Shown here piece by piece: positions 35,375 through 44,892 of a stretch of DNA of 64,000 nucleotides (its first letter is position 1; each line of letters starts with the position of its first letter). The translations under genes and the position numbers were made by a program. A model generated the notes under the pieces. It made no database searches, had not been told where the DNA came from, and saw nothing but the letters and a program-made list of their open reading frames with translations. Source of the DNA: Paenibacillus sp. MMS20-IR301. Lineage in GTDB: Bacteria > Bacillota > Bacilli > Paenibacillales > Paenibacillaceae. The DNA is taken from assembly GCF_032302195.1 (NCBI RefSeq), contig NZ_CP135275.1:6105501-6169500 (forward strand). The letters are read 5' to 3'.

Positions 35375-35416
35375 AAGAGGGGCAGACGGAAGTCAAGGGA
35401 GCTGCCCCTCTTTTTT
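35375..35416 (+). terminator. Intra-operon terminator after the binding-protein gene
   Basis: AAGAGGGGCAG (35375-35385) pairs with CTGCCCCTCTT (35402-35412), then a T-run. It probably lowers permease expression relative to the binding protein, a common arrangement. Confidence 0.8.
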
Positions 35417-35426
35417 AAATGGAAGA

Positions 35427-35447
35427 AAGTTTTGCTCAGCAAAACTT
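35427..35447 (+). promoter_or_regulatory. Hairpin directly before the permease ribosome-binding site
   Basis: AAGTTTTGCT-C-AGCAAAACTT, a perfect ten-base stem with a one-base centre, without a following T-run. It may cap and stabilise the permease message or block a 3' to 5' nuclease. The AGGAGG of the next gene starts three bases later. Confidence 0.6.
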
Positions 35448-35462
35448 ATAGGAGGAACTGAG

Positions 35463-36578
35463 ATGGATGCACAAATAAAGCCGGGCGCCGGCACCGCAGG
35501 TGCGCAGGCCAAGCAGAGAATCAGCGTCAGTACAGTGCTTTTATCGCTGGGGGTACTCCTTGCGAATATCGTGGTCAACGGGCTGATCTTCCTGTTTTTC
35601 CGTGATTCGACACTGAACCCGCTGGTGACAGCGGTGCTTGCGGTACTGTGGGGTGTGCTGGGCGTATATCTGATCTACTACACCTTGACCTGGGCGGTTG
35701 AGCGTTATCCTGACCGTGTGCGCAGGAAGGTGCTGCCGTTCGTATTTGTCGGACCTGCGGTTCTGATCCTGGGCTGGCTGTTAATTCTGCCGGCGCTGCG
35801 GACCTTATATTTAAGCTTCTTCAATGCTTCTTCAGAGAAGTTTGTCGGACTCAGCAACTATGCCGCAATCTTCAGCGACCGCCTGATGGCAACCGCACTG
35901 CGCAATAACCTGCTCTGGGTATTCGTGGGAACGCTGGCCTGTGTAGGCTTCGGGCTGCTGATTGCTATCCTGGCCGACCGCAGCAGCTATGAGAAAATTG
36001 CCAAATCCATCATCTTCATGCCGATGGCGATATCCTTCGTAGCCGCAGGTGTAATCTGGAAGTTCGTCTACTACTATCAGCCGGGTGATGAGCAGATCGG
36101 ACTGCTTAATGCGATTGTAACCTATTTCGGCGGCGAGCCGCAGGCCTGGACGAGTATGCTGCAGCCCTGGAATAATTTCTTTCTTATTATTATCCTGATC
36201 TGGATGCAGACGGGATTTGCGATGGTTATTTTCTCCGCTGCCATCAAAGGTGTGCCTGAAGACATCCTGGAGGCTGCACGGGTGGATGGCGCCGGTGAGG
36301 TAAAGATCTTTTTCGGCATCATGATTCCGTTTATCTCCGCGACGATCCTGACTGTAACCACAACCATTATCGTCTTTACATTGAAAATATTTGACGTCGT
36401 CATGGTGATGACGGGAGGTCAATACGATACAGAAGTAGTCGCGACACAGTTCTACCGCCAATTCTTCATGTACCGCAACTTCGGTTACGGCTCCACGCTG
36501 GCTATTGTGCTCCTGATTGCGGTATTGCCTGTTATTCTTATTAATCTGCGGCAGTTCCGCAAGCAGGGGGGATTCTGA
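35463..36578 (+). CDS. Sugar ABC transporter permease (MalF/AglF-like)
   Basis: 371 residues from ATG 35463 (AGGAGG upstream). About eight membrane helices: two extra N-terminal ones (about 22-75) before the six of the transport core. The ATPase-coupling EAA loop reads EAARVDGAGEVKIFFGIMIPF. It forms the membrane channel with the next gene product. The operon has no ATPase gene, so a shared MsmX-type ATPase encoded elsewhere is expected. The stop overlaps the next start in TGATG. Confidence 0.93.
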   Translation: MDAQIKPGAGTAGAQAKQRISVSTVLLSLGVLLANIVVNGLIFLFFRDSTLNPLVTAVLAVLWGVLGVYLIYYTLTWAVERYPDRVRRKVLPFVFVGPAVLILGWLLILPALRTLYLSFFNASSEKFVGLSNYAAIFSDRLMATALRNNLLWVFVGTLACVGFGLLIAILADRSSYEKIAKSIIFMPMAISFVAAGVIWKFVYYYQPGDEQIGLLNAIVTYFGGEPQAWTSMLQPWNNFFLIIILIWMQTGFAMVIFSAAIKGVPEDILEAARVDGAGEVKIFFGIMIPFISATILTVTTTIIVFTLKIFDVVMVMTGGQYDTEVVATQFYRQFFMYRNFGYGSTLAIVLLIAVLPVILINLRQFRKQGGF

Positions 36579-37669
36579 TGGTAGGCAAAAAGAAAAGAAA
36601 GGGCAGCAAAACTGTTGTTAACCTGGTCCTTGGCGTGATCTGCTTCATCTGGATTCTGCCGACCTTCGGCCTCTTTGCCTCCTCCTTCCGTCCGGCGGCA
36701 GATATTCTGCAGTCCGGCTGGTGGAAGGTATTCCCCCATCAGGAATGGACGGCCGGCGAGACGCTGCAGCTGTCCAAGGATGTGGATCTGCGGGAGCCGA
36801 TAGAGGTAAACGGCAAGACCTACACCGATGATGAGCTTAAAGCGGGCGTAAAGGCCGGTGACAGCCGCCTGGTGTGGGAGAACCGCAGGGCGCGGACAGT
36901 CAACGTGCAGGAGCAGGGCTGGAAGGCAGTGCCTGATCTGACACTTGATAATTACAAGAACGTGCTGTCCGGCAAGGAGTACAAACTCAAGGAAGCCGAT
37001 GGCAGTGAAACGGTGCAGAAGGGCAGCGGACTATCACAGGCGTTTTGGAATACACTGACGATTGCCGTTCCGGCTACGGTGATTCCGGTGCTGATCGCCT
37101 CTTTTGCCGCCTATGCCTTTGCCTGGCTGAGATTTCCCGGCCGTAAGACGCTGTTCGTCATCATCATTGCGATGCTGGTCATTCCGATTCAGGTGGCGCT
37201 GATTCCGGTGTTGAAGGACTATACCTCCCTTGGCCTGAACGGCAGCTATCTCGGCATCTGGCTGGCGCATACCGCCTTCGGTCTGCCGCTGGTGACGTAC
37301 TTTATGTACAACTTCATCAGCCAGCTGCCGAAGGATCTGTTCGAATCGGCCTTTATCGACGGTGCCAGCCACTTCACCATCTTCAGCCGGCTGATTCTGC
37401 CGCTCTCTGTTCCTGCCCTGGCCTCCATCGGCATCTTCCAGTTCCTCTGGGTCTGGAATGATTATCTGGTGTCGCTGATCTTCATCGGCAACCAGCCGTC
37501 GGTTCAAGTCATGTCCATGAAGATCGCCGATCTGGTCGGCTCACGCGGCAACGACTGGCATCTGCTTACCTCGGCTGCCTTTATCTCCATGCTGATGCCG
37601 CTGGCCATCTTCTTCCTGCTGCAGAAGTATTTCGTCAGAGGCCTGATGGGCGGGTCCGTTAAAGGCTGA
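36578..37669 (+). CDS. Sugar ABC transporter permease (MalG/AglG-like)
   Basis: 363 residues. The first helix (about 12-32) is followed by an extracytoplasmic insert of about 100 residues (EWTAGETLQLSKDVDLREP onwards), a feature of AglG-type permeases, and then five helices. The EAA loop reads ESAFIDGASHFTIFSRLILPL. It pairs with the preceding permease. Confidence 0.93.
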   Translation: MVGKKKRKGSKTVVNLVLGVICFIWILPTFGLFASSFRPAADILQSGWWKVFPHQEWTAGETLQLSKDVDLREPIEVNGKTYTDDELKAGVKAGDSRLVWENRRARTVNVQEQGWKAVPDLTLDNYKNVLSGKEYKLKEADGSETVQKGSGLSQAFWNTLTIAVPATVIPVLIASFAAYAFAWLRFPGRKTLFVIIIAMLVIPIQVALIPVLKDYTSLGLNGSYLGIWLAHTAFGLPLVTYFMYNFISQLPKDLFESAFIDGASHFTIFSRLILPLSVPALASIGIFQFLWVWNDYLVSLIFIGNQPSVQVMSMKIADLVGSRGNDWHLLTSAAFISMLMPLAIFFLLQKYFVRGLMGGSVKG

Positions 37670-37800
37670 TCAGCCAGTATGTTACGGATACCGGGATTAA
37701 GGGATTACCGCCATGTCCGGCGGCAGTGTATAGAGCGGAGGTCTGATCCCCGGGCTACCCGGGGGCAGGAGAAGTCCGCAATCAGGAGGAGATTACAGAG

Positions 37801-40800
37801 ATGAAGATGAAGCCCTATGAACATCCGCCGGCATTGTATCCTTACCGGGAATGGCGTCTTGGTGAGGAACACTACGAGGATGAATATAATCAGCGGAGCG
37901 AGAGCGTGTTCGCGCTCGGTAACGGATATATCGGTATGCGCGGTAATTTCGAGGAAGGTTATCACGGCAAGGCCGGAGCTACTGTTGCCGGTAACTACCT
38001 GAACGGCTTCTTCGACTCTGAGCCCATTGTCTATCCGGAGGGGGCCTTCGGGCTTCCTTCCCGCAACCAGGCGATGCTGAATGTGACCGATGCGCGCATC
38101 ATCAGATTAAGTGTAGAAGGACATGAATTCCGGCTGGACCAGGGGACGGTACACCGGTATGAACGCTGGCTGGATATGCAGAGCGGTATCCTGCACCGCG
38201 AAGTGGAATGGGAATCCCCCGCAGGCCAGCGCGTGCTCTTGCAGATCCGGCGGATGGTCTCGCTCACGCATAAGCATCTGGCGGCCATTGATTATGCCGT
38301 GACGGCGCTGAACTTCTCCGGCACGCTGAAGTTTGAGTCGGCTGTAGACGGTGAAATCCGCCGTCCGGAGGTTACGGATGACCCGCGTCTGGGTGCAGGC
38401 AGTGCAGAGCCCAGCCTGCTGCTGGAGGACACGGGGTATGATGAAGCAGCCGGGCGGCTGTGGATGAAGCAGCGGACCCGGCATACGGGGTTCGCGCTGC
38501 TCAGTGCTGTCAGCCATGCGCTGCAGGTGAAGTCGGGACGGGAGATGAGCCACCAGCTGATCGGGCAGCGGATATCAGTCTGCTATGCGGCTGCAGTGCG
38601 CAGCGGTGAGAAGGCGGCGCTGACCAAATATATAACGTACCATACCTCTAAGGATTATCCTGAAGAGGAGCTGTCCGGCCGGAGCACCGGAGCCCTGGAG
38701 CTGGCCGGAGAGCTTGGATTCGCCGGCCTGGCTGAGGAACAGCGCGGCTATCTGGACCGCTTCTGGAGCCATACGGATGTGGAAATCAGCGGTGACCCGG
38801 CGTTGCAGCAGGGTATCCGCTTTAACGCTTTTCAGCTGCTGCAATCGGTCGGCCGGGACGGCGCGACGAATATCGGCGCCAAGGGTCTAACCGGGGAAGG
38901 GTATGAAGGACATTATTTCTGGGACACGGAAATGTACATGCTGCCGTTCTTCACCTTCACCCAGCCCGCTGTCAGCCGGGCGCTGCTGGAGTTCCGCTAC
39001 GCCACTCTAGGCAAGGCGCGGGAGCGGGCAGCTGTCATGTCGCAGAAGGGAGCGCTCTATCCGTGGCGCACGATCGACGGCGAGGAGAATTCGGCCTACT
39101 TCCCGGCAGGCACCGCCCAGGCGCATATTAATGCCGATATTGCGTACGGCCTGAAGCAGTATGTGCTGGCAACGGGCGATCTGGATTTCCTGGCGGCGCA
39201 GGGGGCAGAGATTCTGTTTGAGACCTCACGCTTCTGGGAGGACTTGGGCCACTATAATCCGGCACGCGGAGGCGCCTTCTGTATCGATGCGGTTACCGGA
39301 CCGGATGAATACACAGCCATAGTGAATAACAATGCTTATACCAATCTCATGGTTCAGGACCAGCTCAGGTACGCATACGAAACGGCTCTGCTGCTGCAGC
39401 GGCAATATCCTGCCGATTATGAGCGCCTGCAGCATGAGATAGGGCTGTCCATAGAGGAGGCTGAAGGCTGGAAAGAAGCTGCAGACCGGATGTTCATTCC
39501 GTTTGACCATGACCTCGGCATCTATGCCCAGGATGATACCTTCCTTAGCAAGCAGAAATGGGATTTCGCGAATACGCCCCCGGATAAATATCCGCTGCTG
39601 CTGAATTATCACCCGCTGGTGATCTACCGCCATCAGGTGCTGAAGCAGGCGGATCTCGTAATGGCGATGTTCCTGCTTGGGGACAAGTTCAGCCTGGCAG
39701 ATAAGATCCGCAACTATAATTATTATGAGCCGCTGACGACTCATGACTCCTCGCTGTCGCCGTGTATCCACAGTATCATGTCGGCCGAAATCGGCGATTT
39801 AGCCGGTGCCTATGGCTATTTCGACCGTACGGTGCGGATGGATCTCGACGATATTAACCGCAATGCCAAGGACGGGCTGCACATGGCGGCCATGGCCGGC
39901 TCGTGGATGTCGATTGTGAACGGCTTCGGCGGATTGCGGCTGTATGACGGACAGCTGAGCTTTAACCCGGCACTTCCGGAGCAGTGGGAGAGCTACCGCT
40001 TCAAAATCACCGTGCGCGGGCAGCTGCTGGACATCTTCGTTGACCGCGAAGCGGTGGTGTATACCCTGCGGGAAGGCACGGGGCTGGAAATCCGGCATAG
40101 GAAGCAGCTGCTGCCGCTGTTGCCGCAGCAGCCGGTGGCGGTGCCGCTTGCCGGACCGCTGCAGGCCGTGATCTTTGATCTCGACGGTGTCATTACCGAC
40201 TCTGCCGAGTATCATTATCTGGCCTGGCAGGCTCTTGCGGATGAGCTGGGCATTCCCTTCAGCCGCGAGAAGAATGAACGGCTGAAGGGTGTCAGCCGGA
40301 TGGAGTCGCTGGAGCTTGTGCTGGAGGGCAGCGGCCTGGCGCTGTCCGCAGCCGAGAAGCTCCGGCTGGCGGAGAAGAAGAATGATCATTACAAGGTAAT
40401 GATCAGCCGCATCACCCCGGCGGACCTGCTGCCGGGTATCCCGGAGCTGCTGGATTCCCTGCGTGAGCGGGGAATCGCAGCCGGGCTGGCCTCGGCCAGC
40501 CTGAATGCGCCGCAGATTCTGGAGCGCCTCGGCGCCGCCCGCTGGTTCCAGGCGGTCGCCGATCCGGGCAGTCTGCGGAAGGGCAAGCCCGACCCGGAGA
40601 TCTTCCTGCAGGCGGCAGAGCTGCTGCACGCCGATCCGGGGAGCTGCATCGGCGTGGAGGATGCAGCCGCAGGCGTGGCCGCGATCCGCGCGGCCGGCAT
40701 GAAGGCTGTGGGCATCGGCAGCGCTGAGCTGCTCGGCACAGCCGAGCTGGTCCTGTCCTCCACAGCTGAGCTGACCGTCCAGGCGCTGCTGGAGCTGTCC

Positions 40801-40809
40801 GGGCGGTAG
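37801..40809 (+). CDS. GH65 alpha-glucoside phosphorylase fused to beta-phosphoglucomutase
   Basis: 1002 residues. Residues 1 to about 775 are a family 65 glycoside phosphorylase (FALGNGYIGMRGNFEEG; GEGYEGHYFWDTEMYMLPFF; general acid E503 in TGPDEY; HYYEPLTTHDSSLSPCIHS-type segment near 645). From residue 788 a complete HAD-type beta-phosphoglucomutase follows (VIFDLDGVITDS with D793 and D795; GLASAS; GKPDPEIF; GVEDAAAGV). The phosphorylase would split a disaccharide such as maltose, trehalose, kojibiose or nigerose to beta-glucose 1-phosphate, which the second domain turns into glucose 6-phosphate. Most genomes encode these as two genes. AGGAGGAG precedes the ATG. Exact disaccharide unknown. 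Confidence 0.92.
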   Translation: MKMKPYEHPPALYPYREWRLGEEHYEDEYNQRSESVFALGNGYIGMRGNFEEGYHGKAGATVAGNYLNGFFDSEPIVYPEGAFGLPSRNQAMLNVTDARIIRLSVEGHEFRLDQGTVHRYERWLDMQSGILHREVEWESPAGQRVLLQIRRMVSLTHKHLAAIDYAVTALNFSGTLKFESAVDGEIRRPEVTDDPRLGAGSAEPSLLLEDTGYDEAAGRLWMKQRTRHTGFALLSAVSHALQVKSGREMSHQLIGQRISVCYAAAVRSGEKAALTKYITYHTSKDYPEEELSGRSTGALELAGELGFAGLAEEQRGYLDRFWSHTDVEISGDPALQQGIRFNAFQLLQSVGRDGATNIGAKGLTGEGYEGHYFWDTEMYMLPFFTFTQPAVSRALLEFRYATLGKARERAAVMSQKGALYPWRTIDGEENSAYFPAGTAQAHINADIAYGLKQYVLATGDLDFLAAQGAEILFETSRFWEDLGHYNPARGGAFCIDAVTGPDEYTAIVNNNAYTNLMVQDQLRYAYETALLLQRQYPADYERLQHEIGLSIEEAEGWKEAADRMFIPFDHDLGIYAQDDTFLSKQKWDFANTPPDKYPLLLNYHPLVIYRHQVLKQADLVMAMFLLGDKFSLADKIRNYNYYEPLTTHDSSLSPCIHSIMSAEIGDLAGAYGYFDRTVRMDLDDINRNAKDGLHMAAMAGSWMSIVNGFGGLRLYDGQLSFNPALPEQWESYRFKITVRGQLLDIFVDREAVVYTLREGTGLEIRHRKQLLPLLPQQPVAVPLAGPLQAVIFDLDGVITDSAEYHYLAWQALADELGIPFSREKNERLKGVSRMESLELVLEGSGLALSAAEKLRLAEKKNDHYKVMISRITPADLLPGIPELLDSLRERGIAAGLASASLNAPQILERLGAARWFQAVADPGSLRKGKPDPEIFLQAAELLHADPGSCIGVEDAAAGVAAIRAAGMKAVGIGSAELLGTAELVLSSTAELTVQALLELSGR

Positions 40810-40937
40810 CCGCGGGCGTCCCGCAGTTGCGGCTGCCGGCTGTGACTGCGGGCTGCGACTACCGGCCGCGATTGCTGCTGGGTTCGATATGCCGGACGTG
40901 GTTCTGCATAGACCGCCTACGCAGTGACAGCAACAAT

Positions 40938-40982
40938 AAGACGCCCCTGTACTCCGTGCGAGCGGAGACAGGGGCGTCTTTG
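40938..40982 (+). terminator. Terminator of the alpha-glucoside operon
   Basis: AAGACGCCCCTGT pairs with ACAGGGGCGTCTT, with an inner CTCCG/CGGAG stem, followed by TT. Confidence 0.8.
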
Positions 40983-41308
40983 GTATGCAGCGGCAGAGGA
41001 TTGCTTAGGGATAGTTGTATTGTGTGCAATTAAAAGATCATTTAGTTGTACGAACTGCAGTTGCCGCCGATACGCCAGCGCTGTCCTGTCCACAAAGGGG
41101 GATTCCTTTACTTTTAGTTATTTAAAAAAACCTGATTTCCCCCTATAATTGTATGAAAGCGGCTGATTCCGGTCAAATTTAACCTAAAAAATAAAGCTTT
41201 TATATGCAAAAGAGGGATGAGAAGCCGGAGCACCGAAATAGTAGATGTCGAAATTCCTCGTTTTATAATCAAAACCAGATTTTGAGATAGATGAACGGGA
41301 GTGTGCGA
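40983..41308. other. Intergenic region before the GGDEF-EAL gene
   Basis: No gene visible. TATAAT at 41144-41149 is a good -10 box but the -35 at the right distance is TTTAAA, weak. AGGGGGA near 41096 can pair with TCCCCCT near 41138, overlapping that -10. No known riboswitch pattern is present. Confidence 0.4.
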
Positions 41309-44263
41309 ATGGGCGTAGATCATAACCATCTCAGATTGTTAAAAACCTTGCTCGTGCCGTTGTTTGTCTTGCTGTGTACTGCAGGAGGGGCGCGGGCTGA
41401 AGCGGAAGAGCTTCCTCCCCGGAATGTGCTGGTGCTGCATTCTTACCAGAAGGGTTTTGCCTGGACCGATGAACAGGGGGCCGGAATTGAAGAGCGTCTG
41501 AAGAATGCAGCCGATCTTCCCCTGATCTACACCGAGTATATAGACTGGAAGAGATACCCGACTCAGGAGAACCTCGATCATTTCTACGAAACCATCAAAT
41601 TCAAGTATCAGAATGTCCATATTGATGCGGTGATGACCACAGATGATGCAGCGCTGAATTTTGCCATGAAGTACCGCAAGGAGATTCTGGATGATGCGCC
41701 GATCATCTTCAGCGGTGTGAACGAAGTGGGTGTGAACAGCATTCCGGACCGCAGCAATATTACAGGCATTATTGAAAAAATCGACCCAACCCTCACGATC
41801 CAGATGGCCAGGGAGATCAATCCTGCGCTGAAAAAAGTCTATGTGATCTTCGATAACTCGGAGAGCGGCCTGTCTACCGGGAAGATGGTCATGGACCAGA
41901 TTGACTCCCTGAACCTGGGGCTTGAGCTATATCCCATGAACAACCTGTCGATCGAGCAGATTAAAGCAACAGCCTCAGGCTTATCACAGGATAGCATCGT
42001 GCTAATGACTACATACTATAGCGACTCTACCGGAAGAATTGTTGAGTTTGAACGGTTCGCCAGTGAACTTGGCAAAAGCAGCAGCGTGCCGGTGTATCAT
42101 ATCTATGATTTTGGACTGAATCACGGGGCCTTCGGCGGCAGTCTGATTAGCGGGAAAATACAGGGCAGAGCGGCAGCCGAGCTTGCGCTGCGTGTACTGC
42201 AGGGTGAGGGCGCGGGCCGGATACCGGTGGTAACGGACAGTACCGTGCGCAATGCGTTTGACTATAATGAGCTCCAGCATTTCGGCATTTCCCTGAAGCA
42301 GGTGCCGGCAGGCAGCGAAATTATCAACAAGCCGTTTTCCTTCTATCAGACTTATAAGGTGCTGGTGCTGAGTATTATTGCCGCCTTTGCTGTATTACTG
42401 GCCTTTATCCTCGTCTTATTATTCTATGTACAGCTGGTCAAGCGGATCAGAACCAATCTGGAGAAAAGCAATGAACGCTTCAGCCTGGCCACCTACGGTG
42501 CCGATGCAGTAATCTGGGATGTCGACATGTCTACGATGATCTACTACTTCTCGGACAGCTGGTACGAGCTGCTTGGCTATGAACGGGATGAAATTAATGA
42601 GGCGCACGGCGGCTGGAGGGAGATCATTCATCCCGAGGATGCCGAGCAGGAGGACCGGCTGCGGACGCAGCATCTGGAGGGGCGTTCCTCTTACTACTAC
42701 GCAGAATACAGAATGCGCAGCAAGTCAGGCGAATATAAGTGGTTCCAGGCCAGGGGCAAGGTTCTGCGCAATGCAAACGGCAGCTACATCCGCTTCGCGG
42801 GTTCGATGGTCGATGTGACTGACCGCAAGGTCTATGAGAGCAAGCTGCAGCTCAGCTACCAGGAGCTTGAATCCACCTACGAAGAGCTGACAGCGCTGCA
42901 GGATGAACTGCTTGAGCAGTATAACAAGGTGGTTGAGAATCAGGCGCTGCTGCAGAGCAGTGAAGAGAAGTACCGGCTGCTGGCCTATAATGATGTGCTG
43001 AGCGGCCTGCCTAACCGCCTGTCGCTGTCCGAGGATCTGAAGGGATTCGTAGAAGCCCATTCCGGCGGCCATGCTGCGCTGTTCTTCCTGGATATTGATA
43101 ACTTCAAATACATTAATGATACCATGGGGCACACCTTCGGCGATGAGCTGCTGGTGAAGGTCGGCGAACGGCTGCTGGGCCTCTCTGACGGCCGCAGCAA
43201 GCATTTCCGCTTCGGCGGCGATGAGTTTGTCATTCTGTTCAAGGATGTCGTGGGGTTCGGCGAGATTATCCGTTATGCAGACTCACTCGTCCAGGGCTTT
43301 AAGGAGCCGTTCCAGCTCCATGCGAGTGTTGTTCATATCTCGGCCAGTATCGGGATTGCCCAGTATCCGGAGGATGGGGTGAATGCGGAGGAGCTGCTGA
43401 AGAATGCCGATATAGCCATGTACAAAGCGAAGGAAGCATTCAAGGGGACCTATGTGATCTACGGGCATGAGATGCAGCAGCATTTTGACGAACGGATGAT
43501 TATTGAGAACCACTTAAGAAGTGCAATTGCAAATAATGAGCTCTCGCTGCACTATCAGCCGCTGGTGGACATCAGCTCGAATGAGCTTTGGGGGTTCGAG
43601 GCCTTAATCCGCTGGAATAATCCGGTTCTGGGCTTCGTCTCTCCGCTGTCCTTCATTAAGATCGCCGAGGATTGCCGCCTGATTGTACCGATCGGGGAAT
43701 GGGTACTGCGTTCCGCCTGCCGGTTCATCAAGGATCTGCAGGGTCACGAGTACGGGGGCTGCCATATTTCAGTGAATATTTCGGTAATTCAGCTGATGCT
43801 GGATGATTTCACGGACATGGTGCTGGATGTGCTGCAGGAAACCGGGCTTGCCCCCGAATATTTGGAGCTGGAGATTACCGAGTCCATCTTCATGGAATCA
43901 TTCGAGGCGATCAGCTCTAAGCTGGAAGCCCTCAAGGAGAAGGGGATCGGCATTGCACTGGATGATTTCGGGACAGGCTACTCTTCGCTTAGCTACCTGA
44001 AACAGCTGCCGATTACAACGCTCAAGATTGATAAATCCTTTATTGACAGTATTGATACCCCGAATAATATGTCGCTCGCCAGCTCCATTGTGACGATCGG
44101 CCATGACATGGGCCTGAATGTTACTGCTGAGGGAGTGGAGACGCAGGAGCAGCTGGAATTCCTGGAACGGACAAGCTGTGACAAGATTCAGGGCTACTTT
44201 ATCAGCCGGCCGATACCGGAGAAGGAAGTAGCAGACTGGGTGGCTGGACGGCGTGCGGGTTAG
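41309..44263 (+). CDS. Transmembrane sensor with ABC-type binding domain, PAS, GGDEF and EAL domains
   Basis: 984 residues from ATG 41309 (GGGAG seven bases upstream; an ATG at 41291 lacks a site). Order: signal/anchor (about 9-27), an extracytoplasmic region resembling ABC substrate-binding proteins of the PF04392 type (about 38-335), a membrane helix (about 350-378), PAS (about 395-510), coiled coil, GGDEF, EAL. The synthase motif is intact (GGDEF, 636-640) with DIDNFKYINDTMGH. The phosphodiesterase motif is intact (E764-A-L, then ITES and DDFGTGYSSL). No RxxD I-site precedes GGDEF. It is therefore possibly bifunctional, with a balance set by an external ligand. It is followed after 24 bases by an acetyltransferase gene. 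Confidence 0.92.
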   Translation: MGVDHNHLRLLKTLLVPLFVLLCTAGGARAEAEELPPRNVLVLHSYQKGFAWTDEQGAGIEERLKNAADLPLIYTEYIDWKRYPTQENLDHFYETIKFKYQNVHIDAVMTTDDAALNFAMKYRKEILDDAPIIFSGVNEVGVNSIPDRSNITGIIEKIDPTLTIQMAREINPALKKVYVIFDNSESGLSTGKMVMDQIDSLNLGLELYPMNNLSIEQIKATASGLSQDSIVLMTTYYSDSTGRIVEFERFASELGKSSSVPVYHIYDFGLNHGAFGGSLISGKIQGRAAAELALRVLQGEGAGRIPVVTDSTVRNAFDYNELQHFGISLKQVPAGSEIINKPFSFYQTYKVLVLSIIAAFAVLLAFILVLLFYVQLVKRIRTNLEKSNERFSLATYGADAVIWDVDMSTMIYYFSDSWYELLGYERDEINEAHGGWREIIHPEDAEQEDRLRTQHLEGRSSYYYAEYRMRSKSGEYKWFQARGKVLRNANGSYIRFAGSMVDVTDRKVYESKLQLSYQELESTYEELTALQDELLEQYNKVVENQALLQSSEEKYRLLAYNDVLSGLPNRLSLSEDLKGFVEAHSGGHAALFFLDIDNFKYINDTMGHTFGDELLVKVGERLLGLSDGRSKHFRFGGDEFVILFKDVVGFGEIIRYADSLVQGFKEPFQLHASVVHISASIGIAQYPEDGVNAEELLKNADIAMYKAKEAFKGTYVIYGHEMQQHFDERMIIENHLRSAIANNELSLHYQPLVDISSNELWGFEALIRWNNPVLGFVSPLSFIKIAEDCRLIVPIGEWVLRSACRFIKDLQGHEYGGCHISVNISVIQLMLDDFTDMVLDVLQETGLAPEYLELEITESIFMESFEAISSKLEALKEKGIGIALDDFGTGYSSLSYLKQLPITTLKIDKSFIDSIDTPNNMSLASSIVTIGHDMGLNVTAEGVETQEQLEFLERTSCDKIQGYFISRPIPEKEVADWVAGRRAG

Positions 44264-44287
44264 CGGGCAGTAACGGAGGCGGAAGTG

Positions 44288-44785
44288 ATGATTGAGCTGC
44301 GCCCGGCACAGCTTAGTGACGGCAGGGACATTTATGACATGATTACCGAGATTGGACCCGGAGAGAACGGTTATGTAAATGCCGGCTACGATATGGGCTA
44401 CTCTGATTTTCCCGGATTTATAAGGGAGCGAATACATATGGCAGAAGGGTTGGATCTCCCGGCCCACCATGTGCCCCAGACGACTTACTGGCTGCTGGTG
44501 GATTCGAGGCCAGTCGGCATCGGCAAGCTCCGCCATTCTTTGAATGAGCACCTGATCCGGTCCGGAGGACATATCGGTTATGCCATCAGACCCGGTGAGC
44601 GGGGGAAGGGGTATGGAAAGCTGATCCTGGGCGAGCTGATTAAGGCGGCAAGGCAGAAGGGGATAACTGTACTCTTGCTAACCTGTGATGAAAGGAATAT
44701 TCCTTCCAGAAAAGTGATAGAAGCCCACTCAGGCCGGCTTGTGCAGGCTGAAAACGGGAAATGCGCATATCATATTACAACCTGA
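44288..44785 (+). CDS. GNAT family N-acetyltransferase
   Basis: 165 residues from ATG 44288 (GGAGG eight bases upstream; a GTG directly before is possible). The acetyl-CoA-binding motif A is IGYAIRPGERGKGYGKLILGELI, followed by LLTCDERNIPSRKVIEAHSG. Substrate unknown. It probably shares the transcript of the GGDEF-EAL gene. No functional link is evident. Confidence 0.88.
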   Translation: MIELRPAQLSDGRDIYDMITEIGPGENGYVNAGYDMGYSDFPGFIRERIHMAEGLDLPAHHVPQTTYWLLVDSRPVGIGKLRHSLNEHLIRSGGHIGYAIRPGERGKGYGKLILGELIKAARQKGITVLLLTCDERNIPSRKVIEAHSGRLVQAENGKCAYHITT

Positions 44786-44822
44786 AGTCCAGGCAGCGGC
44801 CTGGATGGGTTCCTCGTACAAA

Positions 44823-44859
44823 CGGCTCCGCTGTCCTTGAATAGGACGGCGAAGCCATT
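44823..44859. terminator. Bidirectional hairpin between convergent genes
   Basis: CGGCTCCGCTGTCC pairs with GGACGGCGAAGCC (one mismatch) over a seven-base loop. The T-runs are short on both strands. Confidence 0.6.
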
Positions 44860-44892
44860 TCCGCTTGTGTCTTCTTGTGCTGCCCCGATCCG

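Noticed and set aside
35427..35447. Perfect hairpin read as a transposon end or second terminator
   Set aside because: No T-run follows, there is no matching copy elsewhere in the window, and it lies just before a ribosome-binding site.
40827..41148. Small plus-strand frames after the GH65 fusion gene
   Set aside because: They run through the operon terminator hairpin, lack ribosome-binding sites and have cysteine- and arginine-rich, non-protein-like composition.
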